From Amia ocellicauda (lineage: Eukaryota; Chordata; Actinopteri; Amiiformes; Amiidae), in NCBI RefSeq assembly GCF_036373705.1, contig NC_089857.1, positions 39,070,784-39,134,783 of the forward strand: a stretch of DNA of 64,000 nt. The letters run 5' to 3'. The translations under genes and the position numbers were made by a program. Below the pieces are notes generated by a model. It was not told the DNA's origin and made no database searches. It saw only the letters and a list, made by a program, of their open reading frames with translations. Below are positions 49,375 through 60,828 of this stretch, piece after piece (the stretch's first letter is position 1; each line of letters begins with the position of its first letter).

Positions 49375-52300
49375 GTATGAGCCCGCGAAGAACCGGCGTA
49401 CTTCCTAATTATTAGACAACGTTTTGCTTAATAATAGCGTTTTCAAATAACAAAGCGAACATTTTCAACATTTCACCTTAAAATGTTTTTGTTGAAGAAA
49501 TAATATTGAAGTCTATTAAAAGTGAGCTAATTGTATTGATATACAGGACTTGGTATATTGTTATATTTATCAATGTGGTTTAAACATGCATACTGTGGAG
49601 GACAGACTAACTATGGAACAGCTAGGATGAGTATAACTGCATAAAGGTGGGTTACATTCATGGACATACCGCAGACTTACAAAACTATTCACAAATGATT
49701 CTGCATGAGGTTGGCGTTTGCTTTAGTTTAAATGTAAGGGTGCCTTCTCATATCCAGTCTGTGTAAAATGCACTCATAATATGTCCTCATTAGAAGAAGG
49801 AGTGGGTGGTCGGCTGCTGAGTCAGATGGAAGAGAAGCCGGTCCTGCACAGGAAAGATTCAAGAGCTGAGCTGGATGTGCAGAAGTGAGTAATGCTCACT
49901 GACATGATTATTTCAATGCATTCTGCAAGTAAGGAAGCTTCAGCCTAGTGAACCTCGGTGGTCTGTGTGGTTCTCCCAATTTTAAAATGCTACGTAATGA
50001 CAAAATTACTTAATCTGTGAATTAATCTATAGAATATATCAACTGCATCTCTCTCTCTCTCTCTCTCTCTCTAAATTCTATTTATAAATTCTATTATAAA
50101 TATATAGAGAGATATATTGATAGATAGATAGATACATAGATAGTTTGATAAAGAACATGTAAACTATTTCTCTGGGAACTTTGTTGTTTATAGACTTCAG
50201 TTTTGAAGTGTAACTCAAACCACTTTACAGTTTAATTTGAGGTACGCAAAATAAAACGTTATCCATGAAATAAGTAATTTTGATTATGTTTGTCCAATAG
50301 TCTGTAAATGTAACCAATAAATATCAGTTGTTTTATGTGAAAGTTTGTGACTAGACTTGGTTACATTTAGACATGTAAGTGAACTTTGCTGCCACCTATA
50401 GACTATTCGTTACCAATGCACCTTCATTCAAGTTTATGAAACACAATCTACAGTGAATGTTTATGTAATTAAATTTCCATTTTATTATATTTCCATAGGC
50501 TTGTGTCTGAGAAAGGGATTCCTGCCTTGCAGAATATGCTTGAAAATATGTATTTCAAAGGCCAAGGATATGAAGTAAGTTTAGTTGCTAATATATAACA
50601 GAAGACAGTCTTCATTTTAAATGTTATAAATGTGCATGATATTTACAAATGATATATTTCCAACAGACTTAATTTTTGATCAGATTATTGTTGTTTTTTT
50701 ATAGGTGGACTATTATTCCAACAATTTAATCTTTTTATAATTTCGTATGCTTCTCAGTGAGTTAAGCTGGCCTTAGTTTTTTTATAATAATAATCATTAT
50801 CAGTTCATTTAATTTACTGATATTTATGCAGACTGGTAATGATTACATTAAACACAGTACAATGTAAGTGCAAGTAACATAGGGAAGAAACCCAGCATCT
50901 GGTGATGTCTATGGGTTCCAGACTCCAGGCAGTCATTGACTGCAAAGGATTTGCAACCAAGTATTGAAACTCACAATTTAATTAATGATTATGTTAGTTT
51001 ATCCAAATACTTTTGAGCCCTTAAAATTGGGGAGACCACATATAAAAATGGGTGTTATTCCTGCACCGGTCACCCAATTTGGATGTAACTACCCTCAAAT
51101 TAAAGATGAAAGTCTACACTTCAAGCACATATTGATTGTTTCCTTTCAAATCCATTGTGGTGGCGTACAGAGCCAAAATGATGACAACTGTGTCACTGTC
51201 CAAATATTTATGGACCTAACTGTATGTGTAGTGAAATTTGATCGTGTCAGTTCAGAGCTGTACCACAGGGGTGGGAGGCAGGAGCAGAGAGGGGAATCCA
51301 TGACAACCACAGGTGGGATCTAAAGATGCAACTCAGACAGACATAGGAGGCACTTGATAACTATACATAAAGAAATAGCAAATTTGAAATATTCAGCCTT
51401 TGTATACTCTTGGAACTCTTTGCCAGGACAGTTATAGGCGAGTAAGTATGGCCACGTGTCTACTTAAGAGGACAGCTGTTTGTGAATGAATGAATGAATT
51501 ACTCCACAGATCTGCTTTAAATAGGATTAGGCTCCATTCATAAACTTAGTGTTAGATCCATAGCCAGGGTAAGGAAGTCCATGTGTTTATGTTAGAGACT
51601 TGTCTTGTGAAAGGTGGCAGTGATGCGTTTCAGGAGCTGTATCCTAATTATAAGGTTGTGAAATATTCAACTAGTCATGCATGCATGAATTAGCAACACA
51701 ATCAATTTTTTTATTTCACAAATTTGTCGCTGCATGGCTGGTCTGTTACACAAAATGCATGGATAATTGCTACTTTATGTACATTTCAGATCCATAGATA
51801 TGTTGTATTTTTGTAATATGTTGTAATTCCTCAAATGTTGACATTTGTTCTAGCTGCTCACTGACTGCAAAAAATCCTATCACTGACCAAGCAGCTCTGC
51901 ATTGTTATTATTACAACAGTAGACAAGGGAGATATTCGAAAGTGAATTTCTCTTGCTTTGTTGTCTTCTAGAGGTTAGCTCTCTAGGTGACTTTGGTTTG
52001 CAACTAATTAAATTAGAGTGCACTGGATGATGGCACATTTATTAGGGTTGTGTGTGTATACTTTCACTTACTATACATGGGGCTATATTTTACTGTTCTC
52101 TAATTCTCTAACTGCGTAAGCAGAGGCAGTCAAAAATACATAAGCTTGTTTTAATGAAATGCAGCCCAAGTGACCCTTAATACCTCCGATTATCTCTCCT
52201 GCTGCTGCCAGGTGCACTGGGATGAATTTCATGTAGCACAATAGTGAAACCTACAGCTTGTTACTTAAATAAAATTGACTCTAAACTGATTAACAAGATT

Positions 52301-54808
52301 ACTACAATCCTCAAGACTTTTAAAATAGTATGCCAGTCCTTAATGTGTCAGTATGACATATATGTGCAGTGAAAGTGTGGACTTAGACCTTAATCCTCTG
52401 CAGCGACAGGATAGTAGGTTAGGCTGCACGTCTCTGTGTGTAATCATTGGACAGTGTGAACTGACAGTGAAATGGAGCGTTGTGTATGTCCAGATATTGA
52501 CAACTGCACTGCACTAGGGGTGTTTCCACTCTCTGTCTTGAATTATATGATAGTCCCCTGCTGGTTTATAATCTGCAGATGTGGTTATTTGAGATTGAAT
52601 TGCTTTGTATGTGACCTTTTCCCCCACAGGCGGAGAACCTGCAGGCTCTTCTTCAATGTGTCCAGTGCTGGGCTGAAGAGCTGTTTCCACAACTAATGTT
52701 TGAGGACATCATTAAGAGCTTGGAGGAAATTGGGGAGCACCCAGAAATACAGGTATATGGTATTTCTCACTGGCTCCCTCTGAATGCTAGATTGAAAGAA
52801 GAAAAGCTTATAGTGATTCAAAAGGGGCATGTTTCAATAAGATACCATACTGTAGACTTTACAGAGGAACACAGTGATGATATTGTAATAAATACATCAT
52901 TAAACATAGGCTCCAGTTAATGAATATTATGGCAAATTCAACACATAAACACTTTGACATGACCACAATTCCTCAGTGCATTCCTATATCCCTGTACGTG
53001 TCTTAATTGTATTTGAAATGGATATAGCTTGATATGTAAGATCCAAAGAGTGTTCTATCGTCTTTAATTCTTTATGAAATGGATCATTATGATAAACACA
53101 TTACATTACATTGAAGCTTTTGTTTGTTTGTTTTTTTGGGATAATATAATTTTGTGTTCGATGGATCGATGGATTTACAGAGCTGTCTGAAACATTTACA
53201 TCAGGCATGTACATCCAGGTGTGTACAGACAGACACTAGTGGGATTGTTGAGCATGGAGAAGCAGGTAAGAGCAATGCTGAGTAGATCAGCTTGTAGAAA
53301 GAAAAGCCAACAGAATGTAACCCAGATAATCCTGTTCACCACAGAGGGACGTTCAATCTAATCTTTAAAAATGTCAAACTATAGTATCTCACTATTCTAG
53401 ATGTTATAGGAATGTACACTCAAATCACAATAGCAGACTGGTATTTTAATTCAGTATTTAGCACTCTGTATATCAAATAAACTTTCCATTAAGAGTCTTG
53501 GCTGTATTCATGGGTGAAGTTAACTCTTTGTTCTTTGGAAATTTCGATAAATATAGAAACTGTTAATGATATTCAACTATCACCATAGGTCCTGCTAAAA
53601 TACATTTCCTACGAACAAGTACCTGGCCCAGACATGAGATGCCTATTTCATAAGTAAAAAAATATAAATTACACAAAAAATCGGTTGCCTCTCTGGCTTT
53701 ACACACTGCATATTTTCTCTAATCCTCTGTCTTTAAAAAACATGGCAAGGGTTTTGAGTGAGAGGTTATTTGAATGCTGTGTTGCACTGTTCCTCTCTAC
53801 TCTTTCTACCATTGTGATCATGAAAGATACATGTGCTATAAAATGTTTGAATATATTTTGCCCCTGTGATGTGAGTCCATCTATGAGACATGACAGGACA
53901 GTCATTCTGGTTAACTAGTAAAATAACTTTTCAATTTATTTTCCCCAGTAATTAAATTTTCATTTGAACAGGGGTCTTTGAAGAGCACAGGATAGATATC
54001 ACTTTCTTATAGAGGCTATTAAAGTTGGTCTTTCTCTAATATGTTCCACATGCAAAGGATGGTCTTGTTAAATCAGACAAATTAATTTTAAACTCATTAA
54101 TTTAATCCTTTTACTTCATGACATTTTATTGAATAGAGGATATTCATGTTTAAGGTTTTGGCTGATTTCCATAATGAAAGGGGTCTTTTGAGATTATTTT
54201 CTACAGATTATATAGTCTACACAAGGGACTCAAACAAGGTTTCTTCCTGAGTTTCTGACATATTATGGAGATGTAGTATTAAAGGAAATACACTACAGAT
54301 TCAGAAATAATTATCACAGATACAACCTAATGTGTCCAGGGGTGGGGGTGGCCTATATCTGGTTTGGCTGAATGATGTATAAATAAATGTCAAGTTTTTT
54401 AGTATGTATTGGTATTAAGTGCTTATAACAATATTATAAACCCATGTGAATTTATTTTGTTCTCTTACTATAACAGTTTTGGCGTTTCAAACAGGTGGTA
54501 ATGTTGGACATGTAGAACGTTCTGAAGGTGGAGAAGAGGACTCGTGTGCCGAGAACGCAGGTTTCTCTTACACATTTTCAACTGTTTTATGTCAGCATAC
54601 TCACACTCCTGAAATCATGTCCCAGCCTTCAGCTGTCCCACTCTTTTCAGCTCTCATGGCAGAATTCAGTTATGCTGCTGAAAAAGGACACTTGAAAAGA
54701 AAAGGCATCGGGGCTGAAGACCGAAAAAAGGTTCCTGGAGATGAGGGGATTCCTGACCGTCATCAACACAGTTGTGACAATACAGAGACGAGACAGGCTC
54801 AAGCTTAA
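49212..54808 (+). CDS. divergent TIPIN/Swi3-like protein, whole coding region (7 exons, 253 aa)
   Basis: Exons 49212-49374, 49794-49884, 50499-50574, 52630-52752, 53181-53265, 54495-54560 and 54651-54808 join to 762 nt with every phase consistent and GT-AG junctions. The N-terminus has DLDEETLPPFPPPASPP, like the acidic/proline motif of TIPIN. Residues about 80-165 match the Swi3 domain: ELDVQKLVSEKGIPAL, YFKGQGYEAENL, WAEELFPQLMFEDII, then SCLKHLHQ. TIPIN pairs with TIMELESS in the replication fork protection complex. Against the human domain I recall, only about half the residues match, so this is more likely a paralogue or fast-evolving orthologue. The C-terminal 85 or so residues (Glu/Gly/Lys-rich) show no TIPIN motif, and those exon calls are less certain. 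A poly(A) signal follows at 54992. Confidence 0.75.
49794..49884 (+). CDS. TIPIN-like coding exon 2
   Basis: Acceptor ctcattag, donor GTGAGT. Codes EEGVGGRLLSQMEEKP and ends with ELDVQ, the start of the Swi3 domain (human LDAQ). Confidence 0.8.
50048..50144. repeat. (CT)n and (GATA)n microsatellites
   Basis: About 24 bp of CT (50048-50072) and, after an AT-rich spacer, a short GATA run (50118-50144), in a TIPIN-like intron. Confidence 0.9.
50499..50574 (+). CDS. TIPIN-like coding exon 3 (Swi3 domain)
   Basis: Acceptor ttccatag, donor GTAAGT. Codes KLVSEKGIPALQNML and YFKGQGYE, aligning with human RLISERGLPAL and FKGKGHE. Confidence 0.85.
50881..51226 (+). mobile_element. Tc1 3'-terminal fragment, same family as 29.9 kb
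   Basis: About 345 bp nearly identical to 30431-30776: it begins agggaagaaacccagcatct and ends tatggacctaactgta. Only the transposase C-terminus and right TIR remain. It lies in the intron before the 52.6 kb exon of the TIPIN-like gene. Confidence 0.85.
51227..52629 (+). other. TIPIN-like intron 3, remainder
   Basis: Nothing recognised apart from ordinary AT-rich intronic sequence; ends at the polypyrimidine/acceptor ttcccccacag. Confidence 0.6.
52630..52752 (+). CDS. TIPIN-like coding exon 4 (Swi3 core)
   Basis: Forty-one codons, phase 0 at both ends: AENLQALLQCVQCW, AEELFPQLMFEDII, KSLEEIGEHPEIQ. This is the best conserved part relative to TIPIN (WAHRLFPKLQFEDFI in human). Confidence 0.88.
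53181..53265 (+). CDS. TIPIN-like coding exon 5
   Basis: Acceptor tggatttacag; begins SCLKHLHQACTSR, aligning with TCLKRIR of TIPIN. Donor GCAG|GTAAGA gives phase 1; an earlier donor at 53218 is possible. Confidence 0.65.
54495..54560 (+). CDS. TIPIN-like coding exon 6 (predicted)
   Basis: Acceptor ttcaaacag, donor GCAG|GTTTCT. Codes GGNVGHVERSEGGEEDSC in the frame set by exon 5. No motif; supported only by splice signals and phase. Confidence 0.5.
54651..54808 (+). CDS. TIPIN-like terminal coding exon (predicted)
   Basis: Strong acceptor cactcttttcag. Codes ALMAEFSYAAEKGHLKRK through to RQAQA and TAA. Because the preceding 90-nt intron is a multiple of three without stops, intron retention would also stay open. 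Confidence 0.5.
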
Positions 54809-54991
54809 CAGTATGACTAACAGGGTGGACGCCACAGGTTATTCTGAATAATAAGGATGATATACCCCTTTGAATGCCAGTCAACATCCAAGATGAGCTC
54901 AGATGAGTAACACTGTACGATTCACCATAGAGAAAGCACCTACACCAAAATTGTGGCAGTGCAGTTTAGTCCTGCTAGTAAGTCTGTAAGT

Positions 54992-54997
54992 AATAAA
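54992..54997 (+). promoter_or_regulatory. candidate polyadenylation signal of the TIPIN-like gene
   Basis: AATAAA about 185 nt after the stop codon, followed by a T-rich tract. Confidence 0.6.
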
Positions 54998-55019
54998 GAA
55001 CTTTCATTTTTTAATTCAC

Positions 55020-55550
55020 TTTCCTAAGTATTAAAAGAGGTTTTGTTATGTAACTAATGACCAGGTATAATTGATTTTTTGAATATAAAACGTTAGCTGA
55101 GCAGAACTGTGTAAACCTTTAAGTAAGCTGTATTGCAAATTAAATTAAATGTAGCCTGTGGTTTTAATTGAGTTGGTTAATGACTGTTTATAATGGCATG
55201 AAACCTAAAATCAGTGTGTGCAGTATTGTCATATCCAAATCCAAATCCATCACCTTTGAAATCTTGTACTTTTAATGTATCTTCTATGGTCATGTATTTA
55301 ATGTGTTTTCATGTTTCATTCATAAAAGTATATTTAAAAAAATCTTCAGAATATTATCTGGTTATATTAACTTAATTAATTTGACCAAATACACAACATT
55401 GATCCAATGGTAACTGCACAGCACACACAAACATTTTGTTTTTGAAATCAAATGCATTATTGATCCGCCCTTTGCCATCAGTACAGCATGGTAATTATTA
55501 GAAACATAAGAAAGTTTATAAAGTATATCATATCATATGCTTTCACATGA
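55020..55550. other. intergenic, nothing recognised
   Basis: AT-rich sequence between the TIPIN-like gene's 3' end and a LINE fragment. Confidence 0.5.
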
Positions 55551-55679
55551 TCTACAGCTGCAGTTGCATGTTAAAAAATTCTGATAAATTAGTAAGACAT
55601 GATCTGCCTCGTCTAAACCCATGTTGACTATCTCCAAGAATATGGTTTTCATTAAGATGCTCCTCTATTTTCTGTCTAA

Positions 55680-55940
55680 TCATTTTCTCCAACATTTTAC
55701 AGGTGATGCAGGTGAGACTGATTGGTCTGTAATTTCCTGGCTCAGTTTTGTCCCTTTCTTGTGGATTGGTTTGACATTTGCTGTCTTCCAGTCAGTTGGC
55801 ACATCCCCTGTTCTAAGTGTCATTTGGAATAATTGAGTTAGCGGCCTGTAAATAATTTCCCTAATTTCTTTAAGTACTGTTGGAAATATCCCATCTGACC
55901 CGGGTGATTTGTTTGTTTTTAACCTGTTAACCTGTGACAT
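55680..55940 (-). pseudogene. LINE reverse transcriptase N-terminal fragment
   Basis: Eighty-six codons from MSQVNRLKTNKSPGSDG to a frameshift after GTKLSQE. Motifs before RT domain 2 are clear. Confidence 0.82.
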
Positions 55941-56422
55941 GTTGTCCGTTTTTCTTTTGTAAAAACCTCTGTGAAATACTCATTTGCCACATCTTGTATG
56001 TTTTCCAAGATATTCCATTTTTGCCCTTTATCTGTTTCACTTCCTCCTTTATTGACCTCTTGCTGTTGTATTGAAAAAAGCTCTTTGCATTAGTTTTTGC
56101 TCTAAGAGCTATGTTTCTTTCTATTTCCCTCTTTGCTTTCCTGATCCCTTTCTTAAGATCTCTTTGGAGTTCTGTATATTCTTTGTATTTTGTTTAGTCT
56201 CCATCCCTTTTGTATATACAACATATGCTATACAACATTTTCTTTCTCCTAATATTTTTTTGCATACCTATATTAAACCATTTAGGCCACTATTTTGTGG
56301 TCCTCAGTTTGCTTGTTTTGGTACAAATTTCTCATGTGATTCTAATAGTATATTCTTGAAATATAACCACCCATTTTCAGTTGTAAATCCAGTGGAATCC
56401 AGTGTGCTCCAGTCTAACTCTT

Positions 56423-56839
56423 CTAAGTTCTGCCTAATACCTTCAAGGTTTGTTTTTCTAAAATTGTAGACCATTGTTTTAGACTTGGTCCTTGTTTTTT
56501 GAAATTATGTCTCAAGGCTAACCATATTGTGATCACAGTTTGCATTGGTTCTCTAACTAGTGTCCCTCTGACTCTATCTTGGTCATTTGAAAATATCAAA
56601 TCAGTGCATGCACTCTCCCTGGTTGGTTCCCTGACAAATTGAGTTAGAAAGCAGTCATTTACTATCTCAACCATTTCTATTTCTGCTTCTGTAGTCCCGA
56701 CTGGGCTTTCCCAGTTTGGGAAATTGAAATCTCCCATTATAACAGCCACATCCTTGCTACATGCAGTCCTGATTACATTGTACAATGCAACATCTTTCTG
56801 AATATCTGAATTAGGTGGTCTGTAACACACGCCTACCAC
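56423..56839 (-). pseudogene. LINE apurinic-type endonuclease fragment
   Basis: 138 codons with YRPP, MGDFNFPNW and the TDLIFSND stretch typical of APE-type LINE endonucleases. The N-terminal half of the domain is absent. Confidence 0.82.
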
Positions 56840-56884
56840 TAATCCTCCTGCTCTGATTCTGAAATACTAGGGGGATAATGCAAA

Positions 56885-57960
56885 ACAGCTATTAGGTTCC
56901 AAAATCAGTTGCCCCAGATACTCACATGTATTGATGGTATACAGCTTTTTGAAATCACAATTCCCATATAGCCTATCAAAACTCACCTTCACAATGTTTC
57001 TTATTAAACACCAGGCATTCGTTTTTAGAATTACAGAGTAAAAGAAAGAAGACTGATTATGAGAGCCAAAGTAATCTAGGAGAAAAATACGAATGCAAAC
57101 CATTGCAATGCAATACCTTCCAAGCCAGATTTGGAAGTCATGCTTCCCTACGGTGACATGAAACTCATCAACATGGGTCTCCAAAGGATGTTTACGTTAT
57201 TCCAATCTATTGCATGACAGTGTAATTGCAGTTTTCCATGTGGTTATCATTGTAACCACACAGAAATACCCAATAACACACATACATGTATCTATCTATT
57301 GTTGTAGAGGGTTGGTGTTGATAGGCCGGGACATTGCAACACTTACAGAAGTGGAGGACTGTAAAAACATGCCATGATCTGCTGCTTTATTTCATATGGA
57401 GTGTTAACCTTGCAATAGTGTTAGACCAGCAGGTCAAAATTAAGGACAGAACTGAGCAGCTCTTGTTGGAGCACTGAGCTATATGTGTCAATTATGTGTC
57501 CTATTCTGGTATTCCAGGCTGTACTGTTTATCGAAGAAAATAAACACATTACAATGCACAAAGTCTGCTAGTCAGGTATTTATCAGGGTCTTGTATCTCA
57601 TCCAATCCATAGTCAAAAGAGCAGTATATGTGTGTATCTGTGTCTCTCTGTCTCTCTGGACCAAGTCCTTTTACCTGCCATGTTACTAAGACAAAGACAA
57701 CATGTCAGGCCTGTATTCGTGTGGCATTGAGGTGAATTGCTGTCACCTGTGTCAGGGGTGCATGGGATGTGGAGTATGTCTGTTGCTGCCCGTGGAACTA
57801 GCAATGAAACAGTACAAAAAGGTGCAGGAACATATCTATTCTCCACCACTCGGTCCCATACAACATCAAACTATCCGTACAAATATAGCACATAAAAAAA
57901 GATTGAAAAAAACCAAGATCACTCCATACTTGGGTAAAGTGAGCCACCCTGCCTCCCATG
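56885..57960. other. intergenic, nothing recognised
   Basis: Several short ORFs on both strands, none with a recognisable domain. Confidence 0.45.
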
Positions 57961-58049
57961 CACATATGCACACAAACACCTTCATTTCTGAAATACTTTT
58001 CATTCATTTTCCAGCTTATTTCTCTCAACAGAACCACACAGCAGTTCCT

Positions 58050-58240
58050 GAGGACCATGGAAACTTTTATGGGTATAAAGGTACACCATGACACAAGGCT
58101 TGTTTCATTTCTCTGCTATGAGAGCATACTACTTTTGCATTCACTGTGGCCATCATCAACCATATAATAGCAGATGCAAATTTAACCGAAAGCCAAAATT
58201 GATGAGGACATGCTATTTCACCTTCTTGAGTCTGGAAAGG
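58050..58240 (+). other. possible Cys/His-rich exon of the SAP/Ulp1 element
   Basis: Open stretch with FHFSAMRAYYFCIHCGHHQ and a following Cys, suggestive of a zinc-binding segment. It lies just upstream of the SAP exon in the same orientation. Exon limits not determined. Confidence 0.25.
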
Positions 58241-58445
58241 TATGGTGTGTACAACATGTTGAAGTTGTATTTACTCTTTTGGTTTACAGATGAGTACATT
58301 ACAAATGCATATTCTGCAGCCAACAGCCAATTGTGTTACAATAATTTACAAACTACCACTACAAGTGTTACCAAATGGAAACATAGATGACCTATGCATG
58401 TATATGGACTGGAAAAACATTACGAACTAAAGCCATCTTTCACAG

Positions 58446-58578
58446 GCTAATAGAAATCAGCTGGCAGCAACTTGTCAAAACCTGGGTGTATCTGGCAAAG
58501 GTTCTCGAGCTGACCTGCTCAATAGACTCTACAAAGACAATTATCCAAAGAGGTTTATTCAACTTAAAAAAACTGGAG
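58446..58578 (+). CDS. SAP-domain exon
   Basis: Acceptor tctttcacag, donor GGAG|GTATGT. Codes 44 residues: ANRNQLAATCQNLGVS, GKGSRADLLNRLYKD and onward. The pattern L-xx-x-C-xxx-G-V-S-G-K-G-S-R-A-D-L-xx-R-L is a good SAP motif, a small helical DNA-binding module. Phase 1 continues into the next exon. It probably belongs to the transposase-like element that follows; it could also be the N-terminal exon of an expressed gene. Confidence 0.6.
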
Positions 58579-58695
58579 GTATGTATATGCTGTACATATA
58601 CGTACATGTTTTTTGGGGGGGTTGGATAATTGTTTTGAATAGGTCAAAAAGTACATGTCTGATTTTAGACGGTTTTCTTTTTCGTTACGGTAAAG

Positions 58696-58917
58696 GTGGT
58701 GTGCTTCACATGGGGTGTATGCACTCTGTAGTGTATTACTCTTCACCTCTGTGATGGCAAGAATCAGCAAGAGACCATGTGGATGGATTGCAGAGTTTGA
58801 CATCCACCAAACTTGTCTATCAGCCATTGCAGGGAGAGTAGCAAGACATACCAACAACAGAACCTCCCAAAAGTACTTTCAGCCGCATGATGGAAGGCTC
58901 TGTGAAGAACTGCCTTA
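58696..58917 (+). pseudogene. transposase-like core fragment, broken
   Basis: Acceptor acggtaaag; in phase with the SAP exon it reads GGVLHMGCMHSVVYYSS, a TGA (58752-58754), WQESARDHVDGLQSL, and after a frameshift near 58815 AGRVARHTNNR and KYFQPHDGRLCEELP. I recall the order C-x-H-x-x-V-Y ... ESxRDxxDxLxS ... VAxHxNxR ... FxPHxGRLxE from large SWIM/Ulp1-linked transposases and from the human HMGXB3 protein, but cannot confirm it here. The stop and frameshift make this part non-functional. Confidence 0.5.
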
Positions 58918-59346
58918 GCTATCTGTCCTGCAGGTTTCAGTGTAAAGACTGAACAATCGAACACAACCAATAAGCAAGAGGAAACACTGAGACTAGCAAC
59001 TCGACTTAGCAATGATAGAAGTGATCAAGGGGTTTATATACAGGGCAGGAAATGGAAGGTAATAGGTGCTGGGCAGTGCTGAGCGAATGGGAGCTGAGGG
59101 AGGTGAGAGAGAGTGCACTGGGGTTTGAGGAATGTGGATTGCAATGGTTAGAATTCTGGTGATGATGACCTCTGGTGGCGAATTGGAGAAGTGCGGGGGG
59201 AAACCGTGACATTAAGACTGTTTGGATGGGGTTAGTATATTACATTACATTTAACATTATTAAACAATTAACTTTCATGGTATACTCAGTCATTGCAATA
59301 GCAGTTTATTTTATTGTGTGCATACAATTTTTTGGAAGTGCAGTAC

Positions 59347-59585
59347 TGTAGAACCTGAGGTAAAGTCAGACTGAGAGAGTAGTAAGCGTTGATCAGACAC
59401 GTTTATTCACACAAGAGGAAAGAGGGGAGGAAAGACACACATTCTACAGTCAGGCATAGTTATACAGAAAAGTTAGTGACGTAACGGACTTCTGTCCACT
59501 CCTGAAGAGGCACGGATATTTCAGCTCTGTTGCTGGGGTACAGACAGTTTTAGGCAGACTTGATCTACGTTACACGGGGTATAAC
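59347..59585 (-). repeat. LTR-like segment (solo remnant)
   Basis: Reads TG...CA on the minus strand over about 239 bp, with an AATAAA in its second half followed by a CT-rich and TCTGACTTTACC-like stretch, like the R-U5 part of a retroelement LTR. No primer-binding site, polypurine tract or coding part was seen, and no target duplication is evident. Weak call. Confidence 0.3.
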
Positions 59586-59606
59586 ATATATATATATATA
59601 TATATA

Positions 59607-60828
59607 CACTCACCTAAAGGATTATTAGGAACACCATACTAATACTGTGTTTGACCCCCTTTCGCCTTCAGAACTGCCTTAATTCTACGTGGCATTGATT
59701 CAACAAGGTGCTGAAAGCATTCTTTAGAAATGTTGGCCCATATTGATAGGATAGCATCTTGCAGTTGATGGAGATTTGTGGGATGCACATCCAGGGCACG
59801 AAGCTCCCGTTCCACCACATCCCAAAGATGCTCTATTGGGTTGAGATCTGGTGACTGTGGGGGCCAGTTTAGTACAGTGAACTCATTGTCATGTTCAAGA
59901 AACCAATTTGAAATGATTCGACCTTTGTGACATGGTGCATTATCCTGCTGGAAGTAGCCATCAGAGGATGGGTACATGGTGGTCATAAAGGGATGGACAT
60001 GGTCAGAAACAATGCTCAGGTAGGCCATGGCATTTAAACGATGCCCAATTGGCACTAAGGGGCCTAAAGTGTGCCAAGAAAACATCCCCCACACCATTAC
60101 ACCACCACCACCAGCCTGCACAGTGGTAACAAGGCATGATGGATCCATGTTCTCATTCTGTTTACGCCAAATTCTGACTCTACCATCTGAATGTCTCAAC
60201 AGAAATCGAGACTCATCAGACCTGGCAACATTTTTCCAGTCTTCAACTGTCCAATTTTGGTGAGCTTGTGCAAATTGTAGCCTCTTTTTCCTATTTGTAG
60301 TGGAGATGAGTGGTACCCAGCGGTGGTCTTCTGCTGTTGTAGCCCATCCGCCTCAAGGTTGTACGTGTTGTGGCTTCACAAATGCTTTGCTGCATACCTC
60401 GGTTGTAACGAGTGGTTATTTCAGTCAAAGTTGCTCTTCTATCAGCTTGAATCAGTCGGCCCATTCTCCTCTGACCTCTAGCATCAACAAGGCATTTTCA
60501 CCCACAGGACTGCCGCATACTGGATGTTTTTCCCTTTTCACACCATTCTTTGTAAACCCTAGAAATGGTTGTGCGTGAAAATCCCAGTAACTGAGCAGAT
60601 TGTGAAATACTCAGACCGGCCCGTCTGGCACCAACAACCATGCCACGCTCAAAATTGCTTAAATCACCTTTCTTTCCCATTCAGACATTCAGTTTGGAAT
60701 TCAGGAGATTGTCTTGACCAGGACCACACCCCTAAATGCATTGAAGCAACTGCCATGTGATTGGTTGGTTAGATAATTGCATTAATGAGAAATTGAACAG
60801 GTGTTCCTAATAATCCTTTAGGTGAGTG
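59607..60828 (-). mobile_element. Tc1-like element, short-TIR DD36E family, copy 2 (broken)
   Basis: Same ends and nearly the same sequence as the copy at 17.7 kb, inserted in an (AT)n run that flanks it on both sides. Differences include a stop codon and small insertions in the transposase. It separates the SAP/transposase-like exons from the Ulp1/PHD exons. Confidence 0.95.
59639..60680 (-). pseudogene. DD36E transposase, inactivated
   Basis: Starts [13 protein letters not shown] at 60680; a TGA replaces Gln after RQSCG (near 60498). There is a 9-bp insertion near 60365 and a one-base frameshift near 60330. The Trp before the first catalytic Asp is Arg (ARSDES). The second Asp (QQDNAPCH) and Glu (NPIEHLW) remain. 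Confidence 0.92.

Larger units (their letters stand above)
55555..56880 (-). mobile_element. CR1/Rex1-like LINE, internal fragment
   Basis: Minus strand. An endonuclease part (VGVCYRPPNSD, then VIMGDFNFPNW, the catalytic Asp-Asn) lies at 56423-56839. An RT N-terminal part (KTNKSPGSDGI, TGDVPTDWKTANVKPIHKKG) lies at 55700-55940, then NYRPISL and QHGFRRGRSCLTNL in shifted frames down to about 55590. The catalytic ADD region and 3' end are missing, unlike the 28.9 kb copy, which holds exactly those parts. Confidence 0.88.

Noticed and set aside
54651..54841. Alternative frame across the TIPIN-like last exon (FLTVINTVVTIQRR...)
   Set aside because: Open for about 50 codons but out of phase with exons 5 and 6 and preceded by a stop; kept as a note only.
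56071..56469. 132-aa hydrophobic open frame on the + strand
   Set aside because: Antisense to the LINE fragment; Phe-rich because of A-rich coding on the other strand.
57702..58094. Overlapping ORFs of 98-129 aa on both strands
   Set aside because: No motif; sense and antisense open frames together suggest chance.
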